From Candidatus Methanoperedens sp. (GTDB lineage Archaea; Halobacteriota; Methanosarcinia; Methanosarcinales; Methanoperedenaceae): 6,552 bases of DNA. Position numbers and translations under genes: made by a program. The notes below the pieces were generated by a model that was not told the DNA's origin, searched no databases, and saw only the letters and a program-made list of their open reading frames with translations. Every line of letters starts with the position of its first letter. Within the stretch, counting starts at the first letter, position 1. Where the stretch lies: the NCBI GenBank assembly GCA_028679855.1, contig JAJRAP010000139.1, positions 1 through 6,552 of the forward strand, written 5' to 3'. Shown piece after piece: positions 5,372 to 6,552 of this stretch.

Positions 5372-5458
5372 ATGCCAATAAAAAGTTATGTTGAGAAGCA
5401 AGGTACTAAAGAAGAAAAGGACGGTTATAGCCAAATGAAACTTTTGGATTTTAAATGA
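5372..5458 (+). CDS. Possible 28-residue small protein after the KaiC-like gene
   Basis: ATG two bases after the preceding stop opens a frame reading MPIKSYVEKQGTKEEKDGYS, then QMKLLDFK and TGA. It is hydrophilic and lysine-rich. No Shine-Dalgarno site precedes it; tight spacing would allow reinitiation. It lies at the edge of a decayed segment and may be a remnant. No family is recognised. Confidence 0.25.
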   Translation: MPIKSYVEKQGTKEEKDGYSQMKLLDFK

Positions 5459-5643
5459 AAACAAAACTGCAAAGCGACGGCACAATCATGCCCCACAGCT
5501 CTGCTGCGGTTGGGTGTGCCGTCGCAACGTTTGACTTGTTGGAATGGGGGACAGGACAGACCATTATAATGGTGACGCATGAACCCGATATCGACGAGAA
5601 GGTGGACAGGATAATAAGGCTGAAGGATGGACGGATGGTTTAG
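5455..5643 (+). pseudogene. C-terminal remnant of an ABC-transporter ATPase (LolD/MacB-like)
   Basis: From about base 5548 the frame encodes GQTIIMVTHEPDIDEKVDRI followed by IRLKDGRMV, which is the end of an ABC ATPase: the H-loop (MVTHEP) and the closing DRIIRLKDGR motif typical of LolD/MacB-type export ATPases. Such proteins are about 220-240 residues long; here Walker A, the signature motif and Walker B are missing, leaving about 31 recognisable residues. The open frame can be traced to an ATG at 5455, but its first 30 codons are unrelated and run through the inverted repeat at 5474-5525. A non-functional stub left by deletion or insertion is the best reading. It converges on glnK with six bases between the two stop codons. 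Confidence 0.75.
5474..5525. repeat. 52-bp element with 11-bp perfect inverted repeat
   Basis: GCGACGGCACA (5474-5484) is matched by TGTGCCGTCGC (5515-5525). Inside the 30-base loop, CCC/GGG and CAGC-TCT-GCTG can pair further, giving a long cruciform-like hairpin. It is G+C-rich against an A+T-rich flank and abuts the start of the ABC ATPase stub. It could be the end or trace of a mobile element, a REP-like sequence or a transcript-stabilising hairpin. No T-run follows, so a plain terminator is unlikely. Confidence 0.6.
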
Positions 5644-5649
5644 AAAAGT

Positions 5650-5988
5650 CTATATCGCTTCCTTTCCTCTCTCTCCGGTGCTCAAGCGTATAACTTCTTC
5701 GACAGGGTAGATGAATATCTTCCCATCGCCATTCCTGCCGGTTTTCGCAACTGAAGTTATCGCTTCTATTGCAGATTCAACGAGTTCATCGTCCACTACC
5801 ATGTCTATCCTGATCTTTGGCAGGAATTCTACGCAGTATTGTCCCGCACGCCACTGAAGGCAGATGCCCTTCTGGCGCCCGCGTCCCTGAACTTCTGTGA
5901 CAGTCATGCCAAGGATACCTTTCCCTTCGAGCGCTGTTCGAACTTGATCAAGAACTTCGGGTCTTATTATTGCTTCGATCTTTTTCAT
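5650..5988 (-). CDS. glnK: Nitrogen regulatory PII protein GlnK
   Basis: A 112-residue PII signal protein. PII trimers bind ATP/ADP and 2-oxoglutarate and reversibly block the ammonium channel when nitrogen is plentiful. The sequence opens MKKIEAIIRPEVLDQVRTAL and has the signature GMTVTEVQGRGRQKG (27-41), Q39 for 2-oxoglutarate binding, the T-loop with Y51, FLPK (55-58, K58) and the B-loop TGRNGDGKIFI (83-93). T-loop positions 42-50 read ICLQWRAGQ, with W46 where E. coli PII has tyrosine; I recall similar QWRAG loops in methanogen GlnK. R101 is kept but the second nucleotide-contacting arginine (R103 in E. coli) is S103. The gene follows amt after nine bases, the classic pairing, and GAGGT precedes its ATG. 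Confidence 0.95.
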   Translation of the reverse strand: MKKIEAIIRPEVLDQVRTALEGKGILGMTVTEVQGRGRQKGICLQWRAGQYCVEFLPKIRIDMVVDDELVESAIEAITSVAKTGRNGDGKIFIYPVEEVIRLSTGERGKEAI

Positions 5989-5994
5989 CCAATG

Positions 5995-5999
5995 ACCTC
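5995..5999 (-). promoter_or_regulatory. Shine-Dalgarno site of glnK, overlapping the amt stop
   Basis: On the minus strand GAGGT begins within the amt TGA stop codon and lies six bases before the glnK ATG. The overlap suggests that translation of glnK is coupled to amt termination. Confidence 0.6.
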
Positions 6000-6552
6000 A
6001 CGAATAAGCCTTCTCTGCATGCTGGGATACATCAAGACCAACAGCTTCTTCTTCCTCGCCGACGCGTAAACCAATGGTTGCATCTATGACCTTCGCCAGT
6101 ATAAACGTAACGACGAATGCGTAAATCCAGGTCACTGCGACAGCAATTATCTGCGTGTTAAGAAGTCCGCTGTTCCCATACAGCAAGCCGTTCGCGCCTG
6201 CGGGGTTCACAAGGGTCGTTGCAAAGATACCTGTGGCAATGGCGCCCCATGCTCCTCCTATGCCGTGGCATGCCCAGACATCAAGCGACTCGTCTATATT
6301 GCGCTTCATCCTGAACAACATCGCATAATAGCTTATTACAGATGCTATTGCTCCTATTGCAATGGCAGCAAGCGGAGTTACGAACCCGGAAGCCGGAGTA
6401 ACTGATGCAAGACCCACAACGCCCCCGGTCGCAGTGCCAAGGACACTGGGTTTCTTGTGATACCAGCTCAATATCATCCATGTCAGGGCTGCAGAAGCCC
6501 CGCCTGTATTGGTTACTGCGAATGCGTTTGAGGCAAGTGCTCCGCTTGTTAC
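5998..6552 (-). CDS. amt: Ammonium transporter Amt (3' part, cut by window edge)
   Basis: The C-terminal 184 residues of an Amt/MEP/Rh-family ammonium channel, a trimeric membrane protein. The translation from the window edge, ALASNAFAVTNTGGASAALT then WMILSWYHKKPSVLG, is characteristic. DVWACHGIGGAWGAIATGIF contains the second pore histidine (equivalent to H318 of E. coli AmtB). The last transmembrane helix is around IIAVAVTWIYAFVVTFILA, followed by the cytoplasmic tail VGEEEEAVGLDVSQHAEKAY, which in this family contacts GlnK. About half of the protein, including the first pore histidine, lies outside the window. The ATG inside the frame near 6477 is internal, not a start. It is the first gene of an amt-glnK operon, normally induced under nitrogen limitation. 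Confidence 0.95.
   Translation of the reverse strand, partial: VTSGALASNAFAVTNTGGASAALTWMILSWYHKKPSVLGTATGGVVGLASVTPASGFVTPLAAIAIGAIASVISYYAMLFRMKRNIDESLDVWACHGIGGAWGAIATGIFATTLVNPAGANGLLYGNSGLLNTQIIAVAVTWIYAFVVTFILAKVIDATIGLRVGEEEEAVGLDVSQHAEKAYS

Noticed and set aside
5839..6069. Plus-strand 76-codon frame across glnK-amt
   Set aside because: It is antisense to two conserved genes and shows no motif.
1..6552. CRISPR array, tRNA or rRNA genes
   Set aside because: No regularly spaced repeat-spacer units and no tRNA or rRNA signature were found. The 12-bp and 17-bp repeats are too short and have no proper spacers.

Overview
The window looks like a piece of a euryarchaeal, probably Methanomicrobia-type (methanogen or ANME-like), chromosome. 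The evidence is archaeal TATA boxes, GGTGA/GGAGG Shine-Dalgarno sites, a gas-vesicle gvpA/gvpH pair very like the haloarchaeal and methanogen type, DUF835 and FilR1-middle domain proteins (families concentrated in methanogens and relatives), a short KaiC/RAD55-like ATPase and an amt-glnK pair. The genus cannot be fixed from the sequence alone.

Layout. On the minus strand at the left edge is the start of gvpA (cut by the window edge), preceded by gvpH with a 4-base ATGA overlap. A 321-bp divergent intergenic region (721-1041) separates gvpH from a plus-strand signalling operon. That region holds a TATA box for each direction, an array of 12-bp direct repeats filling the space between the two TATA boxes, and a strong terminator-like hairpin in the gvpH leader. 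The operon (1042-3161) encodes a stand-alone CheY-like receiver, a soluble PAS-HisKA-HATPase histidine kinase and a DUF835 protein with an unusual cysteine-rich segment. All three genes overlap or nearly touch.

A more AT-rich stretch follows. It has a FilR1-type winged-helix regulator (3275-4072), a regulatory spacer with two perfect 17-bp repeats 19 bp apart, a PadR-family regulator (4230-4661) and a KaiC-like ATPase (4665-5369) three bases behind it. Next is a decayed zone (5370-5643) with a 28-codon ORF, a long perfect inverted repeat and the C-terminal stub of an ABC-transporter ATPase. The right end is a minus-strand amt-glnK operon for ammonium uptake and nitrogen control; amt is cut by the window edge.

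How the genes may work together (inference). The kinase, receiver, DUF835 protein, two DNA-binding regulators and KaiC-like ATPase form a dense regulatory island. It sits directly divergent from gas-vesicle structural genes and shares a repeat-filled promoter region with them, so it is a reasonable candidate for a switch controlling buoyancy or another environmental response. None of the regulators carries a visible transmembrane sensor, so cytoplasmic signals are implied.
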